From: a virus
Direction: 5' to 3' (one strand)
DNA: 43,616 bases
IMG/VR virus record: IMGVR_UViG_3300033388_005273
Span: 1-43,616 of that record
The notes below the pieces were generated by a model. The model had not been told where the DNA came from. It did not search any database and saw only the letters and a program-made list of their open reading frames with translations. Shown one piece after another: positions 30,401-38,284 of this stretch. Within the stretch, counting starts at the first letter, position 1. Each line of letters opens with the position of its first letter. The translations under genes and the position numbers were made by a program.

Positions 30401-32300
30401 TGCAGTTACAGAATCTGTTCTTGTTACTGGACTTGGAGCTACTAACTATAGATTAGTGTCCCCTCTGGTTCCTGGAAGTTATACTGCGAGTCTTTATTCT
30501 GTGGATACAACGGGTAACTACTCAGTTCCAGCAACTGATATATTGACAGTTGATGCTCCTGAAGATGTGCAAAATTTTACAGTTACGATTGAACCAGATG
30601 GTCTTTTATTAAGCTGGGATAACGTATTTAGTAATTTTGCATTGTACAATATAACAGTTGACGGCTCATCTCTAGTATCTCAATTAAAAGCTAATACTTA
30701 TAAATATAGTAATACTAGAGTAGTACATGATTATGTATTTGAGATAGAGGCGGAAAACTCTTTTGGAGGTACGTCCCTTAATAAAACTCAAGTAATATAT
30801 AGTGAAACTGGGCCAGCAGGAGTTACAAATGTACAAGCTAATTTTGCTGATGATGGAATACTTATTAGTTGGTCAGAAAATACAGAGGTAAATAGAAGTT
30901 CTTATGAGATTGAAATAGATGATGCGCTTATTGTAACTGACTTGAAAGCTACTAATTATAAGTACGCAAAACCATTACCTTTTGGAACTTATACAGTAGG
31001 TATTAGAGCTATAGACTCTAATGGGATTAAATCATCAGTAAGAACTGATGTCGATATCTTAGTAACACCTCCTGCAGCTCCAACAGGGTATTACCAGATT
31101 TCTGGAACTGACTTGGAGACTACCCTTACTTTTGTTAAAGGTAGTTTCCCATTTAGTCATTTTAGAATAGTTTATGATGAGATAGATATTAATATTTCTA
31201 GTACTTTCTACACTGTCCCTATCTTTTGGGAAGGTGAGAAACAAGGAACTATTTATGCTGTAGATACTATGGGGAATGAATCAGCACCTCTGGTGCTATC
31301 TGTTGTTATTTTATTATCTGAAGTTACTACTGCATTGCCAGAAGTTATTGATAATAATGTTCTACTTACTTGGGAAGTTACTGAGGGTTCATTACCTGTT
31401 ACTAACTTTAATATTTATAAGGGTGAGTTACTAGAAACTGCAGAACTAATTGGTGAAAAGAAAGGTACATTTACAACTATATTTGAAAGTGTTGCTGGAA
31501 TATTTACATATTGGATAGAGCCTATTGATTCTGCAGGTAATAAAGGAATTGCTTATAGTACTATTGCTAGTGTTAATGAGCCACCTGACTACATACTTAA
31601 TGCTGACTATTCTAGTATCTTTGATGGAACTAAAATTAATACAGTGGCAGATGGTACTACGTTGATAGGGCCTGTAAATCTTACTGAGACATACACGCAA
31701 CACTTCGTTAATAATGGTTTTGCTTCACCTCAAGACCAAGTCACTGCAGGTTATCCTAGATGGCTTAGTCCTTTTGAGAATATAGGTTCTTATGAAGAGG
31801 TACTTGATTTAGGAGTAACGTTGGTGAACTCTTCTATTACTATTATAGATTCAATTACTATAGTTGATGCAGTAGCTTCTGTACAGTTAACTGTTAGTGT
31901 ATCAGAAGATGGAATATCATATATTGATTTTGTAGATACAAGAAAAGTATATGGTACAAACTTTAGATATATTAAAGTACGATATGATTTAGCTAGTGAT
32001 ACCTTTGGCGCGGTAGTTATTAACTCATTACGAATAAAAGTGGACACTAAACTAATAAACGATTCTGGAAGAGATACTGTATCTGCTAATAGTAGTTCAG
32101 GACATGAGGTATTTTTCAATAAAGCTTTTTCAGATATTAGTTCTATTACGGTTACTGCTGGTGGTGTTCTACCTGTTACTGTCATCTATGATTTCGTAGA
32201 TGTACCAACCCCTACCTCCTTTGACGTATACGCTTACGACTCAAATGGAGTGATTATGACAACACCAGTTGAAATAAGCTGGTCAGTGAAAGGATACTAA
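27402..32300 (+). CDS. Central tail fibre / host-specificity protein (gpJ-like, with gpI-like N-terminus), 1632 aa
   Basis: Residues 1-70 form a small beta-grasp-like domain (IKVKEGSCLALYMHGDYVAT). Residues 75-135 are Gly/Ala-rich and hydrophobic. This resembles gpI, which is otherwise absent from its slot between gpK and gpJ, so it looks like an I-J fusion. Then the gpJ core: TIGSPLPILYGTMRLPGNVI, YPNAYTQYTGRTKVVEET, AIPAWAAWDLLTNTTYGA, and VGDVITFSHDIPKWGESG. From ~850 to ~1390 there are four to five fibronectin-III-like repeats (for example FTATRTEDGAYFSWDAQ, FTVTIEPDGLLLSWDN, VQANFADDGILISW). The end is a discoidin-like beta domain. It contacts the host receptor. Confidence 0.9.
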   Translation: MATIVKIKNVFEPANIANRDTIKVKEGSCLALYMHGDYVATMNSKQLTSDYIIQKNDNIIITPVLHGGSGSGKQILSVVAIIALTAVAGPAGTAAGLSAGVASGSAIIGYGTMYAVQAAILIGGGMLVNSMLAPDAPSVATSAGIEASTTYSWNGAKTGSTIGSPLPILYGTMRLPGNVINQAIDYNDGDEYLRLQLGLCHGPIKEIVEADVLLNDTSLTEFKGPEYPTSNGLVRFTHSTGELLQEPSILFNNLNTSTTIGATLAYNTPVVRTIAGTGYDILELILKAPAGVYDISQSSGKVLRRTAFLNIEYRESGSADAWVTALDDGSVGRHLEYEVVCSNGYESTFRWTANPDEILPDFCIYSGDPQYPNAYTQYTGRTKVVEETIVGGWYANDPEYSTYPNSTMLHGNSTKAITRNIVIPVDSSIDYEVRITKLDPDATAVSSSDTVIWDQFRGKVRERLRYPGVASVSIDVKATDQISGGAPNFSTLVTRESIEVYDDSGVFYGNRDSAIPAWAAWDLLTNTTYGAAIPYTDIDFQTFVDWETWCIVLADNGRGDLIPRARFNGIFDYNTNLWDALDKICKSGRAAPLLRGTKYSVVVDKPSPPVQMFNMGNIIKNSYSTVYTPIADLSTEIEIQFLNKDKNYANDQMSVQVPELFPVENISKKSTIRTMGIVSEAEAYRWGRYLLATSKYQRRTITFEASVDSIACTVGDVITFSHDIPKWGESGRITSVDSFNKIISLDRSVILDPGLTYTILIRFQDDTTEELVVTNPGVEVPVNTLEILDMVKVPDMYDIYTFGEVNQATKLFRINSITRSSELERTIQAAEYVESAINDDITIIPPATPFAPPVIPSVYNVTTNEHLELRQDGSIIPFLDVGWDVSTEESANVNVYISDYALANYRLIGTEIKNGRLSMNGLDLVEGTPYYFKFQVYNSLGISIAVEDLNYYSHTYLGKSASPDATTGFTATRTEDGAYFSWDAQTTDLDFSYYELRLADAVTESVLVTGLGATNYRLVSPLVPGSYTASLYSVDTTGNYSVPATDILTVDAPEDVQNFTVTIEPDGLLLSWDNVFSNFALYNITVDGSSLVSQLKANTYKYSNTRVVHDYVFEIEAENSFGGTSLNKTQVIYSETGPAGVTNVQANFADDGILISWSENTEVNRSSYEIEIDDALIVTDLKATNYKYAKPLPFGTYTVGIRAIDSNGIKSSVRTDVDILVTPPAAPTGYYQISGTDLETTLTFVKGSFPFSHFRIVYDEIDINISSTFYTVPIFWEGEKQGTIYAVDTMGNESAPLVLSVVILLSEVTTALPEVIDNNVLLTWEVTEGSLPVTNFNIYKGELLETAELIGEKKGTFTTIFESVAGIFTYWIEPIDSAGNKGIAYSTIASVNEPPDYILNADYSSIFDGTKINTVADGTTLIGPVNLTETYTQHFVNNGFASPQDQVTAGYPRWLSPFENIGSYEEVLDLGVTLVNSSITIIDSITIVDAVASVQLTVSVSEDGISYIDFVDTRKVYGTNFRYIKVRYDLASDTFGAVVINSLRIKVDTKLINDSGRDTVSANSSSGHEVFFNKAFSDISSITVTAGGVLPVTVIYDFVDVPTPTSFDVYAYDSNGVIMTTPVEISWSVKGY

Positions 32301-33419
32301 ATGGCTGATTGGAATCTACCAGGATTAGGAAGTACATATACGGACTTCCAAGCAGAATTAAAAGAAAGAGATGATGACTCTGCTAAAATGTTTGATGGTG
32401 TTGGGACGAATCTCCCAGTAGATACTGTTAGATGGTTTACTGTTAACGACAGATTCGAAAAATGGAATGGAGCGTTATGGGGAGAGCTAAGTACTCTATA
32501 CCAAATCAACGTCGCATCTTTACAAGGTCGTACTGTAAATGACGCAGGTACTGGTGTGAATGTACTGTGGACTGCAGATAAAATTACTAGTACTCTATCT
32601 ACTAATATTGCACCTTCGGCTACTAAGTTAGAAACAGCAAGAAGCTTTACTGTTAGTGGTGATGTATCTGCAACTCCTGTATCTTTTGATGGTACATCAG
32701 ACGTAGATATTTTAGTTACTGTTTCTGACGATTCACATAACCATACTATAGCTAATGTAGATGGGCTACAAACAGAACTAAGTGGTAAACTTGATGATGA
32801 TGCTAAGGCTGTGGATAGTGCGCTATTAAATAATGCTGTTGAATCAGAGACTGCTATAGCTAACACTATTGTTAAACGTGATTCGTCTTCGGATATTTCA
32901 GCAAGAACCATTAAGACTAATATAGCTACTGGTACTGCAGTTCCTGCAGATACTGTAGGTATAGCGTTCAGGATTAATGCATCCACTGACTCATATACTA
33001 GATATATAACACAGGCAAATATGAAAACTTGGATTAGTGGTACTGGCCTTGATGCTGGAACACTAGATACTTTAGATAGTGCTGACTTTGTACAAAATGC
33101 CACTACTTCTAATTTAACTGCTGGGTATACTACTACCGTAGAAGTTCTTGGAAGTAATACAATCGCAGCTAATATGGCTACTTCACACCTTAAGTCAAGA
33201 GTTCTTACTGGAACATTAACTATTAACTTACCTGTAGGTGGAGAAGGCGTCTGTGAAATATTCATAGATGCTGGTGGAGCAAATAGAGCTATCGTATTAG
33301 GAACAGGGGTTAGTGTTGTTGGAGAGCTTCCAGATATCTTAAATACTAAGTCGTACATAGCACATATTACTAGATGGACTGGGGCAGTTGCAACTGTATC
33401 AATCGGGGAGTTAGTATAA
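32301..33419 (+). CDS. Tail fibre protein, 372 aa
   Basis: Begins one base after the gpJ stop. N-terminal ~90 residues are an attachment region (DWNLPGLGSTYTDFQAELKE and WFTVNDRFEKWNGALWG). Then fibre repeats with GDVSATPVSFDGTSDVDI and the classic NTIVKRDSSSDISARTI motif of side-fibre shafts. The C-terminus is a small beta domain. TAATG-coupled to the Gly-rich adhesin. Confidence 0.8.
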   Translation: MADWNLPGLGSTYTDFQAELKERDDDSAKMFDGVGTNLPVDTVRWFTVNDRFEKWNGALWGELSTLYQINVASLQGRTVNDAGTGVNVLWTADKITSTLSTNIAPSATKLETARSFTVSGDVSATPVSFDGTSDVDILVTVSDDSHNHTIANVDGLQTELSGKLDDDAKAVDSALLNNAVESETAIANTIVKRDSSSDISARTIKTNIATGTAVPADTVGIAFRINASTDSYTRYITQANMKTWISGTGLDAGTLDTLDSADFVQNATTSNLTAGYTTTVEVLGSNTIAANMATSHLKSRVLTGTLTINLPVGGEGVCEIFIDAGGANRAIVLGTGVSVVGELPDILNTKSYIAHITRWTGAVATVSIGELV

Positions 33420-34207
33420 TGAGTCATATTATTAATCCAGCTCCTCTTAGTCTATTAGTACCTTCAGACCCTACTATAATAGAGTCTTGGCCTAATTTTG
33501 TTGTTCTGACATCTAGCCAGACTTGGGTTGTTCCTGCAGGAGTAAAAGAGATAGTTGTTGCCGTCATGGGCGGTGGCGGTGGTGGTGGAGCTGGTACTGA
33601 TATAGATACAGGCCCCTATTCTGGAATATATTTTGCAGGTGCAGGAGGCGGAGGTGCTGGTTATAATGTTGACCAGTTTGATGTAACTCCTGGTCAAAAT
33701 ATAAGTATGGTTATTGGTGGTGGTGGAGCTGGAGGCATTCGTTGTACTAATGAAGCTGCAGTAATAGCTGGAGACTTTGTAGGTGCTACTGGTGGGACTT
33801 CATCAGTTGTAGGGTATCTATCGGCTGGTGGTGGTATTGGTGGGTCATGGGGGCCGGAGATTGGCCTAGGAGTTTTTGGTGGTGGGAACGGAGGGAGAGG
33901 GTGGAATAGTAGTGCTCATCCTGATATTCCTGGTTCTTCAGGTCTAGGGGCAAATGATAATGTGCTAGATGAGAATCGTGACAGGGCTGCTATAACTAAT
34001 TACTACGGGACTTTTGGTGATGGTGGGGGTGGTGGAGCCGCTTACCTAGGAAATGGTGGGTACGGTGGACTCAACGGTACCAATGAACCTGCTCGGCGTG
34101 GTGATCCCGGTTCAGGCCCTGGTGCAGGTGGGGGCGGTGGTGCCCAGTACTTATCAAATGTAGGCGGAGCTGGTATAAGCGGCGTAATTGAAATAAGATG
34201 GATGTAA
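33419..34207 (+). CDS. Glycine-rich tail adhesin, 262 aa
   Basis: Start at ATG 33419, overlapping the upstream TAA; the frame is open further upstream but that is gene overlap. After VWTWVVPAGVKEIVVAV-like strands (SQTWVVPAGVKEIVVAVMG) the protein is built of Gly runs (GGGGGGGAG, AGGGGAG, DGGGGGAA, AGGGGGAQYLS). Such Gly-rich cores occur in phage receptor-binding adhesins that pack as polyglycine sandwiches. GC content rises locally because of Gly codons. It probably forms the fibre tip and decides host range. Confidence 0.75.
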   Translation: MSHIINPAPLSLLVPSDPTIIESWPNFVVLTSSQTWVVPAGVKEIVVAVMGGGGGGGAGTDIDTGPYSGIYFAGAGGGGAGYNVDQFDVTPGQNISMVIGGGGAGGIRCTNEAAVIAGDFVGATGGTSSVVGYLSAGGGIGGSWGPEIGLGVFGGGNGGRGWNSSAHPDIPGSSGLGANDNVLDENRDRAAITNYYGTFGDGGGGGAAYLGNGGYGGLNGTNEPARRGDPGSGPGAGGGGGAQYLSNVGGAGISGVIEIRWM

Positions 34208-34216
34208 GGATTAAGA

Positions 34217-34723
34217 ATGCAAATGTATAAAGATGTAAATGGAAAAACAGGGTACTTAAAGATGCGAGGAGACAGTGGTAGGCTATATTCTAATATGAGC
34301 CTATTCTCTGCTGATGAACTTACTGATATTTTAAAAGATGGTATTGAGTTCTATAGTCCTGCAGCTGTAGTGCCAGAAAGTTTAGCTAATCTTAAGCATG
34401 CTAAAGTTCTTAGTATTATTGAAGAAGCTAACCAAAGATTAAAGGGGTTAACAGCTGGGTATCCAGACCATGAGGTGCAGACTTGGCTATTCCAACGCAC
34501 TGAAGCTCAGAATTATATTGATGATAATACTTATAGGTCATCTATTTTAGAGAGTCTGGCAATAGCGTTTGATACTACTGAAAGTAAAGTAGCTTATGGA
34601 ATTATAGAAAAGGCTATTGCATACGAAAGAATTGTTACAGATATTATAATTAGACGTAAAAAGTCAGTGAAGCTTATTGAAGAAGCAAAAGGTCGTGGTG
34701 ATTTATCACTTATAGAACTATAA
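34217..34723 (+). CDS. Tail-fibre assembly-like protein, 168 aa
   Basis: The C-terminal part (YPDHEVQTWLFQRTEAQNYI, ...KVAYGIIEKAIAYERIVTDI and IIRRKKSVKLIEEA) fits the DUF4376/fibre-assembly type found after fibre genes. The N-terminal ~55 residues (YLKMRGDSGRLYSNMSLFSA) are probably the variable part. AAGGA-type ribosome site upstream. Likely a chaperone or cap of the preceding fibre. Confidence 0.7.
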   Translation: MQMYKDVNGKTGYLKMRGDSGRLYSNMSLFSADELTDILKDGIEFYSPAAVVPESLANLKHAKVLSIIEEANQRLKGLTAGYPDHEVQTWLFQRTEAQNYIDDNTYRSSILESLAIAFDTTESKVAYGIIEKAIAYERIVTDIIIRRKKSVKLIEEAKGRGDLSLIEL

Positions 34724-34734
34724 AAGGATGTTAG

Positions 34735-35562
34735 ATGATAGTAGTATTATTAGGGAAGGCTGGTGCAGGTAAAACAACTGTAGCCAAAGCCATGGAAAAG
34801 TATGTGAAGGACTCATTTGTAATAGATGGGGATGAACTTAGAGCTGAGACAGCGAATATGGATATCGCATTCAAAGGGCGTGAAGCTAATATGCACCTAG
34901 GGTTTAGTCGTGCACGACGTTTAAGTGACCTTGGGTTTACTGTGTTCGTTTCTATGCAAGCCCCTATACGTGAGATTAGAGAGCAGTACCTTACAAAGTA
35001 TGATAAACAAATTGTGGTTCATAACCTAGGTGACAATCCTAAAGATGCGAAGGGGTATAACGATAACTTCCATCCAGATTATACAGGAGTAGACTTCGAT
35101 ATTCGTTTAGACTTATTCGATGTTGTAGACTTCTATAAACGAGTGTTCCCTAAAGTATTAGTCCCTGCACGCTTTCAAGGTTTCCATAAAGGACATAAAG
35201 TTGTTCTTGAAGAAGCTAAGCGTATTAGCCCTAACGTAACTGTAGGTCTTAGAGTTGACGATGGTGATGTCGTTGGTCTTGCTGAGAATATTGCCCTACT
35301 TGAGAGCAAGGGATATAACACTATCATCACTCCTAATATAGATGATGACTGGACTCAATTTGCTAACGGATACGATGTATATGTGCAAGGTAATCCTATG
35401 GTTATCGAGAAGTTTACTGATAGTGACTGTGAGCATTATCATGTACCTCGCTATGGTGATGTGTCAGGAACTAATATTCGTCAAGCAATAGAGCTTGGAG
35501 AAGACACATCGTCTCAGGTAGATGAAGATGTATTGCAAGTTCTTAGAAGTGCAATATGTTAA
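34735..35562 (+). CDS. APS kinase / HxGH nucleotidyltransferase fusion, 275 aa
   Basis: Residues 1-130 are APS-kinase-like: Walker A GKAGAGKTT (7-15), DGDELR (31-36, equal to DGDNVR), then FKGREANMHLGFSRARRLSD, a position equal to ISPxRxxR (APIREIREQ) and KDAKGYNDNFHPDYTGVD. Residues 140-275 are an HxGH nucleotidyltransferase domain: RFQGFHKGH (HKGH 151-154) and VSGTNIRQAIELG (244-256). ATP sulfurylases also use an HxxH and an ISGT-x-x-R near the end, so the pair could be a compact PAPS synthase (sulfate to APS to PAPS). The HxGH part looks equally like an NMN/CMP-type adenylyltransferase. First gene of the cassette. Confidence 0.82.
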   Translation: MIVVLLGKAGAGKTTVAKAMEKYVKDSFVIDGDELRAETANMDIAFKGREANMHLGFSRARRLSDLGFTVFVSMQAPIREIREQYLTKYDKQIVVHNLGDNPKDAKGYNDNFHPDYTGVDFDIRLDLFDVVDFYKRVFPKVLVPARFQGFHKGHKVVLEEAKRISPNVTVGLRVDDGDVVGLAENIALLESKGYNTIITPNIDDDWTQFANGYDVYVQGNPMVIEKFTDSDCEHYHVPRYGDVSGTNIRQAIELGEDTSSQVDEDVLQVLRSAIC

Positions 35563-35756
35563 TAGTTAAAACAATACTGTACCGAGTAATTCGGTTGGTA
35601 CTACTATTGGCTGTGGCTTACATCTTCTTAGGAGATATAGGAACAGCATTAAGTATATCTTTCGTAGATACAATAGTTGCTACAATATACTATTATATGT
35701 TCGAGAGATTTTGGAGTAAGTACGCCTTAAGGTTTAAGTACAGAAAGCTCAAGTAA
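35556..35756 (+). CDS. DUF2061-like membrane protein, 66 aa
   Basis: A basic N-terminus, two hydrophobic stretches (RLVLLLAVAYIFLGDIGTAL and SFVDTIVATIYYYMF) and the ERFWSKY end reproduce the DUF2061 pattern (G-D-x-x-x-A-L-S-I ... Y-Y-x-x-E-R-x-W). Proteins of this family are often found next to sulfate-activation genes, which fits this neighbour. Its ATG overlaps the end of the kinase gene. Likely a small inner-membrane protein, function unknown. Confidence 0.75.
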   Translation: MLIVKTILYRVIRLVLLLAVAYIFLGDIGTALSISFVDTIVATIYYYMFERFWSKYALRFKYRKLK

Positions 35757-35772
35757 TAAGAAAAGGATTCAA

Positions 35773-36828
35773 GTGTATTTAGAGATAACAAATAAGTGTA
35801 ATTTTACGTGTAGTTTTTGTATAGCAAGTGCTGTACATAGTAGTAAGGGTAAGTATATGACGTTAGCGGATGTAGACCATGCGCTTAGCTACGCGTCCAA
35901 AGATGAATATATCTTTGTTGGTGGTGGAGAACCCACCTTACATAGAGATGTATTTGAGATTATAGACCTTATATATACTAGAGGGTTTAAGAAGATTCAT
36001 ATAACTACTAATGGTAGTGATGAAGAAGCTATACGTAAACTTATAAAATTAACAGATACAATAGGTCTTATAGTAGTTCTTTCATTAGACAAGTACCATG
36101 ACCCTATAGACGACGAGGTAATAGCATTGTTTGCTAAACCAAGGAGACAATTTACATCTTATAGAGTCGGTATTAGACATACACCTGACACACTTATAGT
36201 TAAAGGTGGTAGGTCTAAAGAAGGCTTCGACGGTTGTCCTCATAAAACCCATGGAGTTCATGTGAATCCTGATGGAACATGGCATATGTGTGATGAATTT
36301 AAAAAGGATAGGGTTAAGGTAGGAGAGGATATTAAAGAGAGTCATATTTGTATTAAACCAAACTACCCGTATCCTCATATATGGTACGCTCCGCCACAAG
36401 ATGTTGTATACCCTTTTAGGCTTGGTGCTTTGGGTCATTACCAAGAGCTTGATGATTTAGATTTACAAGAGCCATATTTACTAGTTGGTTCTGGAGCACT
36501 CACTGGATATGGAATGTACCCATATAATAATGATATAGATATAAAAGTATCTCATGCTGATTTTGCTCGCCTAAAAGAAGTAAATGAAGTAAGCTATGAA
36601 AAGACATGGCCTGCTGATAGACAAGGTAGAGGAGTTATTACAATAGGTAATATACATATTTTAGAAGATTCGTATTTTGGGGCTACTGCTGGGCACCTTG
36701 AAGAAGAGTTGGAAGACTGTGTATTAGCTGTAGGAGAGTTAGGATACGTACAAAAGCAGGAAAAACTACTGCAAAATATACGAGGGTACTCACATATTAA
36801 AGAACATTACAAGGAGTATTTATGGTAG
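35773..36828 (+). CDS. Radical SAM / nucleotidyltransferase-like fusion, 351 aa
   Basis: GTG start at 35773 after AAAAGGA. Residues 1-~200 are a radical SAM domain: C9-x3-C13-x2-C16 (CNFTCSFC) for the 4Fe-4S cluster, GGGEPTL (SAM-binding GGE) and HITTNG. A CPHKTHGVHVNPDGTWHMC stretch is like a shortened SPASM region. Residues ~235-351 begin LLVGSGALTGYGMYPYNNDI, where GSG (239-241) and DID (254-256) match minimal nucleotidyltransferases. Such a fusion is unusual. The substrate is unknown; in this context a modified nucleotide, sugar or peptide for the sulfation cassette is possible. Confidence 0.78.
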   Translation: MYLEITNKCNFTCSFCIASAVHSSKGKYMTLADVDHALSYASKDEYIFVGGGEPTLHRDVFEIIDLIYTRGFKKIHITTNGSDEEAIRKLIKLTDTIGLIVVLSLDKYHDPIDDEVIALFAKPRRQFTSYRVGIRHTPDTLIVKGGRSKEGFDGCPHKTHGVHVNPDGTWHMCDEFKKDRVKVGEDIKESHICIKPNYPYPHIWYAPPQDVVYPFRLGALGHYQELDDLDLQEPYLLVGSGALTGYGMYPYNNDIDIKVSHADFARLKEVNEVSYEKTWPADRQGRGVITIGNIHILEDSYFGATAGHLEEELEDCVLAVGELGYVQKQEKLLQNIRGYSHIKEHYKEYLW

Positions 36829-37604
36829 TAATTAAATACAATGCGATGGCGTCTTATACGAAGATACTGGCTAGGGTTTTTAAACAAGTCTCTACTCGTC
36901 ATTACTCAGATGTAAATGCTAATCGACGTGGTGGTGGTGGAAATAAAAGAGCTGAGAGTGCTGAAACGTATACTGCCCATAAGCTATCAGAGATTAAAGA
37001 TATACCTTCATACCACTCTGCGGATGAGCTATTCTACATTGCTCCGTTTCTATCTGTTTCTGATGAATTCACTGACTCTCCTATGGAGACGATTCATGGA
37101 TATATGAAGGGAATTAAGTATACTGTAATATGTCCTATAGTTCCTTATGAGGAAAGACTGCACGCAATCATACATAGAGGGTCTCTAGGTAACTATCCTC
37201 CAATTAAATATGCAGAGGATGCAATGGTTAATGGGATTAAACATTATATATCTCAAGACCCTCTTAGGAGTAAGAAAGTTGAGAAATGCCAAACTGTTGA
37301 AGAGACTATTATGATGCCTGAGTTTGAAGACTTAGTAGCTAGACATAATAAGGGAGAACTTAATTTGGTAATTCTAACTAAAGATACTATCTTAAATGAT
37401 ACAGGAGCAATCCTAAATCACCTAGGTATTTCTCATGATATGGACTTTAGTTACCTCCTTAGTAAAATTCCTAGGCAGGGTGAAGAGAATGCCCATAGAA
37501 CTAAAGTGTACGCACAAACTATCTCAAAGTATAAAGATATTCTAGATAAGCGGTATGAAGAAATTTATAAGCTTATAGAAGATAATAAGATTCACGTATG
37601 TTAA
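36822..37604 (+). CDS. Unknown protein of the sulfation cassette, 260 aa
   Basis: AAGGAG is five bases before the ATG, which overlaps the previous stop. The N-terminus is basic with RRGGGGNKR. The C-terminal third (LNLVILTKDTILNDTGAILN-HLGIS, then YKDILDKRYEEIYKLI) recalls the end of sulfotransferases (E-D-L-x-x-x-P-x-x-x-L-x-x-I-L-x-F-L-G), but no PAPS phosphate-binding loop is seen at the N-terminus. It could be a degenerate sulfotransferase or an unrelated helical protein. It is the only gene in the cassette without a clear family. Confidence 0.65.
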   Translation: MVVIKYNAMASYTKILARVFKQVSTRHYSDVNANRRGGGGNKRAESAETYTAHKLSEIKDIPSYHSADELFYIAPFLSVSDEFTDSPMETIHGYMKGIKYTVICPIVPYEERLHAIIHRGSLGNYPPIKYAEDAMVNGIKHYISQDPLRSKKVEKCQTVEETIMMPEFEDLVARHNKGELNLVILTKDTILNDTGAILNHLGISHDMDFSYLLSKIPRQGEENAHRTKVYAQTISKYKDILDKRYEEIYKLIEDNKIHVC

Positions 37605-38284
37605 TAGTAGATAACATCGTATTCGTACACTTACATAAGTGTGCTGGAACTTCATTTGGTAATGCAGTACAGAGTCTTAGAGGGGATGATATACAATTTG
37701 TAAGTACTCATGCGCCTGTTACTAGTATCCCTGCTGCGTTTCGCGCATTAAGGAAAGTAACTTTAGTTCGTAATCCATTTGAATGGTATGAGTCATGGTT
37801 CAATTGGTCGGTCAAGAGAGCACAGTTTCTGAGTAATAGACAAAGTAACCCATTCAATATGCTAATGCATAGCGCAGATGGGATGGTAAATATCCATACG
37901 TTTATTGATAGAGCTACTGACTTGCCTCGGTTTTTTAGAGAGAACCCAAAGCAGTTAAAAGAATTTAAGGCTAGTTTAAGAGACCATAAAGTTGCTCAAT
38001 GGTTTAAGGCTATCCTTGGTGATGTCACTAAGCTTGATGCTAATACAATAGCTCCTACTTTGTACCAACTATTGGTAAGTGGTATGGGTGTTGAGGAGTC
38101 TGAGATATACCGTATGGAAGACCAGCTGATTGATGTTATGAATATTGCTGGGATTGGAGAGCGTCGTCTGAATAGAGATAACGAAACATTCCGAATACAG
38201 AAAAGAAACGAAGAAGATTCAGCAAAGATACTTAAAGCAGACTTAAAGCTGTTTGAAATGTTTGGGTACGTTGATAGTATTTGA
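37598..38284 (+). CDS. Sulfotransferase 1, 228 aa
   Basis: 5'-phosphosulfate loop HKCAGTSF (13-20) after the first strand, and 3'-phosphate motif KVTLVRNPFEWYESWFNW (53-70), as in the Sulfotransfer_2 type families. GERRLNRDNETF near the end fits the late conserved Asn/Arg region. The family moves sulfate from PAPS to sugars or proteins. PAPS could come from the kinase encoded four genes upstream. The ATG overlaps the previous stop; the TGA lies inside the next gene. No signal peptide, so it acts in the cytoplasm. Confidence 0.85.
   Translation: MLIVDNIVFVHLHKCAGTSFGNAVQSLRGDDIQFVSTHAPVTSIPAAFRALRKVTLVRNPFEWYESWFNWSVKRAQFLSNRQSNPFNMLMHSADGMVNIHTFIDRATDLPRFFRENPKQLKEFKASLRDHKVAQWFKAILGDVTKLDANTIAPTLYQLLVSGMGVEESEIYRMEDQLIDVMNIAGIGERRLNRDNETFRIQKRNEEDSAKILKADLKLFEMFGYVDSI

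Noticed and set aside
32297-33427. 376-aa minus-strand ORF
   Set aside because: It lies entirely opposite the fibre gene 32301-33419, has low-complexity Val/Ser/Ala composition and no ribosome site.
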